From NCBI GenBank assembly GCA_022575985.1, contig JAKSXM010000137.1, positions 26,613,501-26,677,500 of the forward strand: a stretch of 64,000 nucleotides of DNA. The letters are read 5' to 3'. The notes below the pieces were generated by a model, which was not told the origin of the DNA, searched no databases, and saw only the letters and a program-made list of their open reading frames with translations. The stretch is from Anagrus nilaparvatae. Taxonomy: Eukaryota > Arthropoda > Insecta > Hymenoptera > Mymaridae. Below are positions 1 through 12,358 of the stretch, piece by piece; position 1 is the first letter of the stretch; each line of letters starts with the position of its first letter. Both the position numbers and the translations under genes were made by a program.

Positions 1-2869
1 TTTGACGTTAAAGTTGTTTCTGTCATTCTTGCTATTTGCAAGCTATCTGTCTTTGTTAAATTTCCGTGAAATAGACATTCTAAATGAATTTTACTTAATA
101 AATCTGGTACAAATTCTTGCAGTCTTTCGATTGTTACCACTTTATAAAAAATTTTAAATCAGTACATTTTATAAAAAATTTTAATTTTAACAAGTAATTT
201 TTGTCAAACTTACTATCACAGGCATTCAAGAGTTCATTTTTTACCCAAACTTGTTCTGAGCAAAGTACAGCAAGATAATAACTTGCATGTTGATATGGTT
301 GATCTGCTTCAAAATTTTTTAAACTTCTAATGTACTAAACAAAAATAAAAAATTTAATTTAATCAAAATTAATTTTTGTTTTTTTATAAGCTTACGTTTT
401 CTTTCAGAATGTGAAATCTTTTTTCTTCGATTGTAAAATTCACCATCCTATCCAAAATTTTTTCTAATAATACATGTAACTTATCATCGTAACCACTAAG
501 AACCAACTATAATTAAAAGACAAAATAACATTTTTAATTGTCAATACAAAAAATATAAAGAAATAAAAAAATATAAATGATATAATTTCTTACAGATAAA
601 CCATATTTACTATTTGCAAGTTCCCATCTTAGACCAGCTAAGTCTGCATTATATGCAAATTCATTTAATGAATCTTTTAATAATTGCAAATATAAATACG
701 TCATGTTAGTGCTTAAAGGATCTATATATGCCAGTGGACTGAAAATATAAATTTTTTTTTTATTTTAAAATTTTCAACTACAAACACTTTTACATTTAAG
801 GTACAATACCTTATGAAATCAAATGTTAAAACAGCTCTTGGCAGTAAAAATTCATCATCTTGTTTAAACCATAGTCTAATAAAAGGACTGTCTTCTATAA
901 TAACTGGAAATTTATCTATCTAAAAAAAAAAAAAAAAAAAAAAATTGTAAATATTCAGTAAAAAATAAAAAATAAAATTTAATTTTATACTTGGCTTGCA
1001 GTCTTAATATCGAATTTTGTAGGTATGAATTCATTTTTTTCAGGAAGATGAAACGCTTGATTTAATGTTTTTAAATTTCCAGCATTTTCCCACTTTTCAA
1101 GAATTTCATTTGAAATTTTTTCTTTTTTATACTTTGTTCCATACCATGGTTCAACAGCATCAGCTATATCTTCAAATGCCTTAGCTACAACGTGAACTCT
1201 TATTTTTTCAGGTACCAAATAATTTTCTAACGACATTATTAATTCTGGTTTCCATTCGGTGTATAATACTGGTGCAGTTAATACTTCTTCGATTGGGTAA
1301 TCTTGTAAATATTGTACAGTTGCATTAACGTATATTCTTGGCGAAGATTTTTCTTTAAATCTAAAATTCATTTTCGATATGTCTGTGTATTCCTGAAATA
1401 AAATATTTCTTTGATTTTATTATGTTCTTCAAATTTGTCAATATTTTTTTTTATACTAACGTCAAATATCCATTTAACAGCTCCTTCTTTTCTTATCATA
1501 CTTATGTATTGGAATACAAGATCAATAATGTCATCAACATGATTCAAACCATCTTCTGTTAAATCAACATACACATTAAAAAAATCAAATCCTTTTGCTT
1601 GAGCTCGTTTACCAGCTACCAATGAATTACTCCAGCCTTTGTCTCTTAAAGCTGATAACAATGATCCTTTACCTTCATGACCTAATAAATGTGACCAATA
1701 ATGGACAGGCTACAAAATATCTTTATATATAATTTATTTTTTTTAAAGATTTAAAATATTTTTAAATTTTCTTACCCCTGCACGAAAATCTTCATGCATA
1801 TCAGGAATTGGGAACGTAATATTCAAGTACCTTATATCTTTTATTGGAACTACTGACCATTTTGTGCCAAAATGTTCTTCATTAAATGGATGTTCAGTCC
1901 ATTTAGGTGCCTCGACATTTTTATTTTCAACATTTGAAAACATACCAACAACAAGGTTTTCCAAGTCATCTAAGCTCTCTGTTGTAAAAAATTCAAAATT
2001 AAATGCATTGAAATCTATGAATTTAATATGTATTACCTTTTCCAAGTACACTCAATGCCATTATATTTGAAGAATACCATTTTTGATGAAACTTTAGTAA
2101 TTCTTCTCGAACATTAATATTTTTTTCTTTAGGAATAATTTCAAGGGTTTCCTTACTACCTGTTCCAAACTTAGAAAAAGGATGATTGGGATCTGCTGAC
2201 GATTTATCTAACTGATCCAATCTCCATGTATCGTTGCTCAAATTTTTTTCATGTTCTTGATGAACGGCATTTAATTCTTTTTGAGTAGCTGATTCAGTAA
2301 ACAATGGACAGCTAAAAAATTGTGAAAATCTATCAAGTGCACCTTCTAAATTTTCTGGATTAACATCAAAGTAATAATTAGTGTGATCAAGAAATGTCGA
2401 AGCATTACTGGCTCCACCATTTTGAGATAAAAATTGATTATAATCATTATCTTCAGGATATTTTTCTGTTCCCAAAAATAACATGTGTTCACAAAAGTGT
2501 GCTAGGCCTGGTAATTCTTTTGGATCACTTAAGTAACCTATTTGAAGAAAATATATTTTTATTAAATTTTACCAAATACTTAATGTATTATATTAATTAC
2601 TTACCAACATTAACATCTAAAGAAGCTGCACTTTTATCAGTACTTGGATCACTTATTAGTAAAACTTTCATTTGATTACTAAGAATTAATCCTCTATAAT
2701 CTCTTTTATCATTAGGAGATTTCTCAATATTATTAAAACGCTTAGGTTCTTTAGATGAAGTAGTTACCGCTGCTGTCATTGTATCGGCTGCTTTGTTCCT
2801 GAAAATATTTTTAGGCAGAATTTTATAATATACTTTTGCTGAAAAAAATTGACATAAGGAAATTATCAA
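1..2869 (-). CDS. Ide: Insulin-degrading enzyme (insulysin, M16A zinc metallopeptidase), 5' three quarters; runs off the window start
   Basis: Zinc peptidase that degrades insulin-like and other small peptides inside a closed chamber. Exons I read on the minus strand: 2605-2869, 2037-2537, 1776-1978, 1461-1709, 991-1392, 810-919, 594-738, 396-506, 214-334 and 1-139. All junctions are GT-AG and the frame is kept, giving about 748 residues of a family near 1000. The inverted zinc motif HFCEH lies at residues 102-106, and the third ligand is Glu183 in the [10 protein letters not shown] context. Middle-domain blocks such as FPIPD, LTEDGL and LWFKQDDEF match human IDE in order. Introns are only 57-75 bases. 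The first Met (2869) precedes a basic, hydrophobic leader that resembles a mitochondrial presequence. A second in-frame Met is residue 31, as in the two-start arrangement known for mammalian IDE. The C-terminal domain lies outside the window. Identity is from remembered family sequence. Confidence 0.93.
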
Positions 2870-4240
2870 GACAGATTGATTCTTACAAGGATTCTGTATC
2901 AGTTTTTTCAGAGTCCAAAGAACAGTTTTACAGAGGCATTATAGCAGTTTTTTGCTTTAACGCTCTATTTTATATAAAAAATTTCAAATTACAAATTACT
3001 AAAATTTATTTTAACTGTATATAGTATAAAACAGATAATATTTATTTGGTATCTTTAAAACTTAATAAATATTTTTAGGTTACGATAATAAAAAAATTAA
3101 TGCTTTCCAAAAACAAAAATTAAAAAAAAGTTCAAATTTAAAAAAATTATTAAACAATTAAACAAATACTTAATATTATATTTAAATAAAAATAAAATTT
3201 TAAAACTAAAAATTTAATAAATTAATTATTTAAAAATCTATTTTGGAGCAGAAACCCTTAAAAAATTAATGGTATATCTGGGTATATATAAAAACATAAC
3301 TCACCTGACAAAAATGAATGATTGGAGAGGTAAAAAAACAATTCGTAGACGTCTTATTGAAAACATTTATTATTTTTTTTTGTATTAATCACTTTCTCGT
3401 CTTATAAATAAACTTAAATATTGAGGAAAATATACTTTCTTAATTTATTTACTAATTATATTGATGGTATCAAAAAATTACATAATTTAAATTGGAGTTT
3501 TATGTTTTGTACGTTTATATTATTTATAAATATTTTTTAAATAATTAAAAATATACTCAATTCAATAGAGTTAAATAAAAATTATGTTTATTCAATTTAA
3601 AAAAAAATTTTAACGCATGTAGCTGGTATTATAACTAAATACTTGTTAAAATTTTAAGTAATTTAAATATTTGTTTAAAACAGGGTGTAAAAATATTTGA
3701 AATAAATATATATATTTGTTTTACAAAAATATTATGCACACATATATATGTGACTCAAATTTCATTCATTAAATTTGCGAGCGCAGTTTGAAATTTTAGA
3801 TGTGAAAAAGTACAGTTGTATTATAAAAAAAGGAAAAGGGGGAACCAAAAAACCCATGACCATTTCCATGGTTTGACATTGTTGAGTAATACTTACCGTG
3901 AAAAAATGACCTCAAAACTTTATTTAAAATACCTATTTGTTTAATTAAACTACTTTCATTCAGTGTTTGTAATATATATATGTCAATATATATCAATGAA
4001 TTTAATTTACTATATATTTACTACTAGGATTAGTAAAAAATTCATTCATTTCTTAGAATATGTTATGGAATTTGTAAACATAGAGGATAAAATGGTATCA
4101 TATATAATATATAAATATTTTTATACTTTACAATCTAGCTATTTTTTTGTTTTATTTATATATCTTATTATCTTTAAAGAAATACTCTTCAGAACAATAA
4201 AGTGTATTGTTTCTCAAGTTAGATTTAATTGGAAAAGAAA
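2870..4240. other. Divergent intergenic region between Ide and dispatched
   Basis: About 1.4 kb of strongly AT-rich DNA between the start codons of two divergently transcribed genes, so it should hold both promoters. I see no conserved coding segment. The short open frames here match no family I know. A short ATG exon ending at a GT donor near 3312-3332 could be an upstream exon, but nothing confirms it. Confidence 0.5.
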
Positions 4241-7200
4241 ATGTTATCCTGCTACTCAAAAGCTCTTGTTAGATATCCTTACACAATTTTAATTCTTATA
4301 TTTACATTTTCAACAATTTTTTTTATTTTACCAATTGTCACAAGAAAATTACCAACATTTCTGGATCCACAAATTGTAAATAAGTATTAGCTATATTACA
4401 AATTACTTTCAAAAATTCTTTTTTTTTAAATTGTTTTTTCATTGAAATAACAGGGTTTTGAGGCTCGAGGAACTGTTTTATCACAAAGAATTGCAGCATG
4501 GAAAAATTTGTTAGAAGAATCAATGCCAAGAGGTAGCTTAATTAATAACCCACTTGAATATTATTATTATCTTCAACAAACTCTTCAACAGGTAAGAAAA
4601 AAAAAGCTTATGATAATAAACTTGTTTTTTATAGCTTATTTGATTTATAGAACAAAAATGAAGGTAACACGAATAAAACTAAAGTTTTTGATAAATCTGT
4701 GCATAAAAAAAGACATAAAAAAATAGCAAATATTAAAGACGGATCCAAGAATAGCTTAGATAAAACAAATAAAAAGCTAAAAAAAGTTCAAGATGTGCAA
4801 AATTATGAATACTTAAAAGATAACAATCATGATTTAGAATCAGAAGAATTTACTTTAAATTCTAATGAACTTTTTTGTAATACGCCAAGTTCAGCTTATG
4901 CCAGAATTGTTGTTAGTACAAAAGCATCTAATGAGTCACTATGGTCTGTAAAAGGATTTTTGTATCAATGTCAAATTGATGCTAAGCTACGAAAAAATAA
5001 ATATTTTCATTCTTTGTGTCAACTAGAGCTAGGAAGTAAAAAAAGATGTTGCAGCAGTTGGTTTCCAGTAAATTATGTAGCATTGTTATCAAATAAAACA
5101 TCCTGTTTAAAAATTGATAGAGCAGATTTATTAAAAGTTAAAGAAATTTTACATAGATGTTTTTATTACTATAAAAATTTAGACTTGACTCCTGATTGTA
5201 CTGAAGACTTAAAATGTCAAGACAGAGTACCATTTGAATGTTATCAATTCAATGCTGCTTACAATTTAATACATTATCATCTAGACACAGAATTTTTCTC
5301 TAACCATACAAATTTCAAAAATTGGCTATTAAAATCTATAATGATAATACTTCCTATAGCTGCAAGTTCTGCTACAATTGATTTTTATGAAAGTTTAGAC
5401 TTTGAAAATTTAAGAAATGAAACATTTTATGTGTCTGCACTGCAGTTTGGAATAAAAAGTACAATTTTTGATGAATTAATTGTTAATGACTCTAGATATT
5501 TAATTTTTGGATTTGTTTTTGTACTTATTTGCATATGGTCTTATACAAAATCTTTGCTAATTACTATTTCGACAATCTTAAATGTTATATTTAGTTTGGG
5601 AATCTCATATACAATTTATGTTTATGTATTAAAAATATCATTGTTTCCTTTTATGAATTTATTAGCGTTTGTTGTAGCAGTAGGTAAGATAAATAATATA
5701 TAGTGATTGAAAAAATTTTATAAAAAATTAATTTTAACAGGCATTGGAGCAGATGATACTTTTATTTTTTGTAAAGTATGGGAATATACCAAGCAAACTA
5801 AATCTTTAAGTTCAAAAACAAATTTGATTCTTTTAGTTAAAGAAACATTGAGACATGCTGTACCGCAAATGTTTGTTACAACATTTACTACATCAATTGC
5901 TTTTTTTTCTTCAATTGTCAGTGATGTGACTGCAATTAATTGTTTTAGGTTCAAACTAAAATTTTTTAGCTGATTATGTATTTAGAATTAATTATTTAAT
6001 TACTTAATTTTTGTTTTTTTCATTTTTAGTATTTTTTCCGGAATGACAGTTATTTTAAATTTTTTGTTAATGGTATCTAGTCTACCTGCAATATTTATAA
6101 TTTCTGAAAGATTTGAATTAAATTTTTTAAAACCTCTGAATTTCAATATTCAAAAAATTATTAATCCAGTGAGCAAACTCATTAATAATTTAGCAAATTA
6201 TTTTAATGATTTTCTGATAGAAACCGTAACTTCTTGTCAATGTTTATGGTTTTTTATATTTTTAACAACTTCTATTTTAAGTTGTTTTATTACTTTTTAT
6301 ATACCAGGACTCCAACTACCAGATTCTCCAAATTTCCAATTATTAAAAGATTCCCATTTGTTTGAACAGTATGATTTACAATATTCAAAAAAATTTTGGT
6401 TTGAAAAAATGGAACAGGTGAACTTAGTAAATTTAATAACATTAATAAAAAATATTTTAAAAATAAATTAAAAAATAAAAAAATTTACTTTTTTATTCTA
6501 GGAAAATGGAGACGTACTTCCTATGAGATTTGTTTGGGGCATTGTTCCTATCGACAATGGAGATTATTTTGATCCTGCTTCAAGAGGAACATTAGTTCTT
6601 GATAAAACTTTTGACATTAGCAGTAAGGAATCTCAAATTTGGCTGCTAAAATTTTGTCGAAATTTACGTCAGCAAACTTTTTATCGAAGCACTTTAGGCC
6701 CCTTGCTTCCCAATTGCTTTATTGAATCTTTACAACAATATATGGAGCGAAGTTGCCAAGATCCTGTGTATCCTACAAAAAATTATTTTCCTTGTTGTAA
6801 TGATAGTATTTTTCCATATGAACCACATGTATTAAAACAATGTGCAGCTAAAGCTATTTTTGAAATGTTTAAGACACCATCTAATTTATGGAATTATAAA
6901 ATATCTCAAACAGCTGGCTTACGATTTCAAAAGACAGACAATACAGATATAATAGAACTTTTGAATACAACTAAAAATAATGCAAGCATTTTTGAAAAAA
7001 TTCTTCCAAGGATAGATGCAGTGATAATTGAATATGATAGTAATTATTCTTTCAGTTTATCATTTTCCGAAATGAATAAATTTTATAACCAGGTAAAATT
7101 TTTTATACAAAAAAATTTATACAAAAATAATACATTAATCAATATAAATCATACGTAGGTAGAAAGTTGGATGAAAAATGAATTGAGTACAGCTCCTGAG

Positions 7201-8022
7201 GAAATGAAAAATGGTTTTTTTGTAAGTCATTTTGAATTTTATGAATTGCAAAGAACTTTAAATAAAGGTACAAAAATGGCAATCCTTGTTTCCATGATTA
7301 TTTCTTTACTTGTGGTAGCCCTTGCCACTCGTAATCCATTTTTAAGTTTTTATACAATTCTTACAATTGGAGGATCAATTGTTGTTTCTACGTCCATTTT
7401 AATTTTAATTGGATGGAAATTAAATGTATTAGAAAGTATTGCAATGTCCACTGCTATTGGTAATAATTAAAACTTGTTTTTCTTTTTTTTTTCAATAATG
7501 CATGGATAGTAAAATATTTTTTTTATTTTAAGGTCTTTCAGTAGATTTCAGTTTGCATTATGGAATGAGCTATTGCTCTAATTCATTAGAAAATGATGTT
7601 AACAGAGTAAAATTAGTCATTAGACAAATGGGTGGACCAACATTAATGGCTGCATTAACAAGTGGTGCTGCTGGAGCTTTCATGTTACCATCAAGTGTTT
7701 TAGCTTATATTCAAATTGGAATTTTTCTAATAATAATCATGGCTGTTAGCTGGGTTTATGCAACATTTTTTCTATGCCCTTTGTTAGCCATTGCTGGATT
7801 TGCTACTCTCAAACAATTTCATCTTTTCAAGTAAGTAATTATTTTTTATCTTCACAATTTTTTCATAATACTTTAATTATAATTTCCTTTTAATTCAGAT
7901 TTTCTTTATGTAAATCAAAAAAATCTAAATATGTTAATAATTCAACAGACATTGAAATTGATGAAATTTTAAAAAATAATTTAAGAGTAAAAGTTATGAA
8001 TTCAGAATTAACTGATTTTTAG
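4241..8022 (+). CDS. disp: Dispatched, RND-type transporter that releases cholesterol-modified Hedgehog
   Basis: Twelve-pass membrane protein of the Patched/RND family, which exports lipidated Hedgehog from producing cells. Exons: 4241-4375, 4454-4591, 4651-5683, 5741-5948, 6030-6417, 6502-7092, 7159-7459, 7533-7830 and 7899-8022. All are in frame, GT-AG, and total 1071 residues. TM1 is at residues 13-35, followed by the Dispatched block GFEARGT and a cysteine-rich first lumenal loop (CCSSW). The sterol-sensing-like segment carries the ion-coupling aspartates in GIGADD (residues 436-441). The second half carries the matching GLSVDF (Asp936). These acidic pairs separate Dispatched from inactive relatives. 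The second loop ([21 protein letters not shown]) aligns with vertebrate DISP1. The cytoplasmic tail after TM12 is short (about 40 residues), far shorter than in vertebrates. The ATG at 4241 is the first that gives a sensible N-terminus. An upstream non-coding exon is possible. Confidence 0.92.
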
Positions 8023-8722
8023 CATTCTATTTAAACAGTATAATATATATACAGTATAATATATATATATATATATATGAAATTAAATTTATTAAATGTG
8101 TAGTAATGTAAATATAGAAAAATTTATAACAAATTATAAAGTTAAAGGAAAATAACTTTTTACTTTTGGAAATTAAAGCCTTACTGACAAAAAAAAAAGT
8201 ACAACAAAGTACAAACTATTAAGACTTAAAACAAAGTATTCCTACTTTTCTGTGATTTTAAAAAATGAATTACTTAATTAAATTATAAATCAATTTTCCA
8301 TGATTTAAAAATTAAAATAGATTTTAAGGTTTTTTAATCTTGTAAACTTTTAAAGCAATTGAATAGGAACTAAATATTTTTTTAATTATTTGAATTTTAT
8401 AATAGATTTAAAGAATATTTTATAGAAAAAAAAATATAAATAAATTTTTTTATATGAATTTTAAAAGTTGTAACATTTAATTACCTACATTTTTTTTAAA
8501 TCTCAAAAATATAGTTGTTTCTTAAATTTATAAAATAGTTTGAAGTTATTTATGAAAATTTTTTTATTTTGAAAAAATAACAATGAATTCTTTGATAAAA
8601 TGACTTACTTCTTCAGGATATTGAAAATATAATAACTGAAATAAGTTTTAAATTATATATGAAATTAAATATTGAGTTAAAAATATTTAAAATGATGTCG
8701 AAGTTTATAATTAAAGTAAATT
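8023..8722. other. Tail-to-tail intergenic region with a (TA)n tract
   Basis: Converging 3' ends of disp (plus strand) and prefoldin 2 (minus strand). The only structure seen is an AT dinucleotide tract at about 8038-8079. The rest is A- and T-runs suited to 3' UTRs, with no coding signal. Confidence 0.6.
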
Positions 8723-9391
8723 TTATATCGGATTAACAACAACAGCATTTCTTTTAACATCTTTTGAATCTTCTTGTTGTTGTATATCATCTTGTCCTCT
8801 AATGCGGATTTGATATTTTTCTTTGTATTCATTTATTTCCGCACCTTTTTTTGTTAATTGATCATTTAAAGTTTCTATAACTTTAGTTAACTAAAAAGAT
8901 TCATAAAATATTTTAAAATATAAATAAAATAATTCAAAATATATCATTTAAATTACCTGTTGTGAATTTGTTACTAATGCTGGCATTACTTCAGCAACAG
9001 TACGTTCGCATAAAATTCCACCAACCATTCTGTAACACCTTCGTTTTGGATCTACATTTTTCAATGTTTCGATGACAATTCTAAATTGATAAGGTAGAAT
9101 TTTTAAAAAAATAATTAAAATGCAAATGAGAACATTATTATAACTTTAAAGTTTGTGTAATTATTATAAATTGTGGCTTATTTTTTTTTTTTTAGTAAAA
9201 ATATAAATTATATACTATCTATAAATTTATAAGATAAATAAAAAAAATAATTACTTGTGTTCATTTAATTCTCCTTCCATTTCTGTTAATTTATTTGCCA
9301 TTATTCTTTGTTCATTTCTTAATGTTTGAAAACCTGCATAAATTTCTTCTTGTGACTTTCCATCTTTAACTGCTTTTTTATTAATTGACAT
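8723..9391 (-). CDS. Pfdn2: Prefoldin subunit 2
   Basis: Beta-type subunit of the hexameric prefoldin co-chaperone, which passes nascent actin and tubulin to the cytosolic chaperonin. Three exons on the minus strand: 9255-9391, 8957-9080 and 8723-8890. They total 142 residues, the usual size. The family pattern is clear: an N-terminal helix (EEIYAGFQTLRNEQR, NEHK), the central hairpin signature CYRMVGGILCERTV, and a C-terminal coiled coil (TLNDQLTKKGAEINEYKEKY). The gene is too fragmented to show as long open frames. The start ATG (9389-9391) gives a short basic leader before the coiled coil. There is nothing unusual apart from small introns. Confidence 0.93.
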
Positions 9392-9819
9392 TTTTATTTT
9401 TTATTATAAAATGTAAACGATAAAATTTGATTTTACAAGAAAATAATAAAAAAAAAGATTTTTAAACAAATATTATTTTAGTATTAACACATAACCAAAT
9501 AAGGAGGCACATATATACCAAAACGTCCCAAAACACTCTTTTTCGGAGCAGTACACGGGCACGGGGTATTTTGAGTTAGGTTAGTTACCCAAAGGTTATG
9601 CTAGATGTTTATGTTTGAAAGTTTGAAATACATTATTTCTCTGATGCGCTTTTATACTAATAAATTTTTTTTATTTTTTTTTTAGATCAATCAACCCATA
9701 AAAAAAACCAACCGCTCTATTATCAGCGTAACATTTTCAATTTACCAAAATTTAATTTACAAATTCATTTAGCAGCCTAATACCCAAATTCCCAAAGTGG
9801 GTTCTTTATAATACTATAG

Positions 9820-9984
9820 GACTTACTTATTCCATCCCCGACAACTAATTGGGGCCTTAATTCATTTCAAACGCACTATGCTCAGTTTTGGAATTCCATC
9901 CCTCCTTGCATTCGTGATTTGCCAACGTACTCTCGCTTTAAAAAGAGCATCAAAATTTACTTGCTCAAAAATGACTTCAGGTAG
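9820..9984 (+). pseudogene. Decayed 3' end of a non-LTR (LINE-type) retrotransposon reverse transcriptase ORF
   Basis: One open frame ending in TAG at 9982-9984 encodes the typical C-terminal tail of LINE ORF2 proteins: NWGLNSF, then FWNSIPPCIRDLPTYSRFKK and a basic end. The pattern 'WNSLP..IR....F...L...L' is the familiar C-terminus of jockey/CR1/I-like elements. Upstream sequence (about 9680-9820) looks related but decayed, and no RT catalytic motif remains. A (TAA)n tract about 200 bases downstream may be the element's 3' tail. Confidence 0.6.
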
Positions 9985-10167
9985 CTGTCGAGCAGCTGGG
10001 CGAGTCATCCATTTGACTTTATTAATTTATTTAATTAAATAATATATTTTACTAGTTTATATTATATTGACTGATATATTGATTGTCCTGATTATGCTTA
10101 TTGACTTTTATTTACTTTTGAATCTTGTTTACTATTAATATATTGTTAATTTTTTTCTATTTTTTAT

Positions 10168-10223
10168 TTTACTAATAATAATAATAATTTACTTTAATAA
10201 TAATAATAATAATAATAATAATT
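10168..10223 (+). repeat. (TAA)n / (AAT)n microsatellite, possible LINE 3' tail
   Basis: Two runs of TAA triplets separated by one short interruption. They lie on the same strand as, and downstream of, the LINE fragment at 9820-9984. TAA tails are known for I-clade elements, so the two may belong to one 5'-truncated insertion. Confidence 0.75.
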
Positions 10224-10291
10224 TTTAAGTTGTATTAAAGAGGATTATAAATAATTATAAACTTGCAAAAATTAGGAACGATCAATTTCCC

Positions 10292-10313
10292 AACTTAGGA
10301 GTAAACCTAAGTT
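10292..10313. repeat. Perfect 8-bp hairpin
   Basis: AACTTAGG (10292-10299) and CCTAAGTT (10306-10313) flank a 6-base loop. It is a short palindrome in gene-free DNA just after the (TAA)n tract. Function is unknown. Confidence 0.7.
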
Positions 10314-12358
10314 ACTAGCCCAGGTGAAAATATATATCAGCCATGAATCCTTTTATTTAAATTTTATATTGTTATACATAAAATTTTTACCTAGTAAGTA
10401 GTAAAACTATATTAAATGCGATTAGGACTTTTTTTGGCTCTATACACCCCTTTGGTTCTCATTCCATGTACAATAATGAACATTTGGCAAAATTAACATA
10501 TTTGAGACTATTGTATTTTTTAAAGATAGATACATATAGGTTGTATAATAAATATTGTTAAAAATGATTTTAAAAACTTGTTTATTAAATAGAAATTTTT
10601 AAACATATACAGGTATTGTGTAAAAAAGAATAATTATACTTTCAACAATATTATTCGTTGATCAAGACGCTTTTATAATAATATTTATATATCATTATTT
10701 CTATATAGTTGGTTTGCTATAAAAAAATTTCAAGACACACAATTACCTATTCACTTTTTATTTAAGATAAAATATAAAATAAAAGTACAAGAAACTTATT
10801 CTCATTCTGCCTACTCGTTTGCTATAGTTACTCGCACCAGAGAATCTTAATACCATTTTTATAATTTTCATTCATTATTTAAAGAAAATGTGAACACAAT
10901 ATTTTCTCAATACACAAGATTCCCAGATAGCATAATACCTCATTTTATTTGAAATTTTAAAAATATATATTTTTGGATATGCGCTTTTAATTATTTAAAA
11001 ACTAATCTTTATAAATTAAAAACAAAACAAATTTTCTTTTCAAATTTTTATTTATATCACTGGTTTAAAATTTTTTTTTTTTTATTTTTACGAATGAATT
11101 TATTTTTTATTTATTTTATAAAGCTACGGCTAAGTAAATGAAATTTTTTTTTTTAAACTCGTGTAATAATCACTTACTTTAAAAACTATACATAAGCAAT
11201 AAATTTGAGCGACAATCTATAATAAAATTAAAATTACATTGCATAAAATGTTCGAAAATCGATTTTAAATACCATCTGGGATATTAAATTCTTTCGAATA
11301 ATTAAAATGCAATAAAAAATACTAGATAAGTCATTCAGTGGAAAATTTATAAGCCATAAGGCTATTTAAAAAAAAAAATTAAATTACATGAATTTACAGT
11401 TACAAAATTAAAAAAAAACTAAAAACATGAAGAGCAGCAAATAAAATGACAATTTGCAGTTTATTCAGTTGCATTTGCAAGTGATCCGCTCTTTATCGTC
11501 TTGAGTTTTTTTTTCTCTATTTACATATCGCTACTATTCATTTATTTGTTCATAATCTAATTTCGTAATAACAACATTTCTAATGAAAAAATTTTAATTC
11601 TCTTTATATTTATAATCCATAACGAAATTTTCTCTCTAAAGTGCTAAAAATCGGTATAAATTTCGATCTACAAAAAAATTAATTTAATAACCGATGAAGC
11701 CTAAAAGGCCATATTTCTACTTTAACAAAGAAATTAGTTATAAGATAGTATAAGTAGTAGTAGTAGTAATAGCTTTTTTTCAAATAGTATTTTATACTTA
11801 TAGGAATATGGATCGGAATAGTGAAAATCCTTTGAGCACCTCTTTTAAGAGATTTTAAGAAAAATAAAAAAAATCTACTTACGATTTGACATCTAAATAT
11901 TATCTCAAGCTATCACTTTTTATAAACTTGCTAATTCTTAAAAATTTTCTAAAATATTAAATTCTATTTATTTTATTCTAATATTTTAAATTGGAAAAAA
12001 TTTTTGACCTTTCAGATCATAAAATTTAGCGTCTTCATCAGTCACTAATTTTTCTAATAAATATTTTATTTCATTTTCGCATGAAAATTTTAATAAATTA
12101 TTTCTATGATTAATTTTTTTTTTTTAATTTGATTGGTGTATCAGTCTAACTTTAAAGTTTTTTTGGACGAAGTGCATACTTTTTTATCTAAACCCAGCGT
12201 GCTTTATTTTATTTAAAAGTTTATAATTTAAAATTTTTTCTTGTGCTATAATTGAACAGTATGTTTTTGTTACCACAAACGCATTTTATTTTTATTTTTC
12301 AATTGCTGTTTTACCACATAGAAATTCAGACAACTTCTTTATAAACACAAATTAATCC
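10314..12358. other. AT-rich gene-free DNA, probably partly Eip63E 3' UTR
   Basis: No coding segment found. The stretch just below 12359 is expected to hold the 3' UTR of the minus-strand kinase. A short AGTAGT run at about 11754-11768 is the only repeat noticed. Confidence 0.5.

Noticed and set aside
3312..3332. Possible upstream coding exon of dispatched (ATGAATGATTGGAGAG before a GT)
   Set aside because: Its phase would not join the 4241 exon without losing the natural start, and no transcript evidence is available.
9570..9590. GTTAGGTTAG as a second interstitial telomere tract
   Set aside because: Fewer than two full TTAGG units, which is expected by chance.
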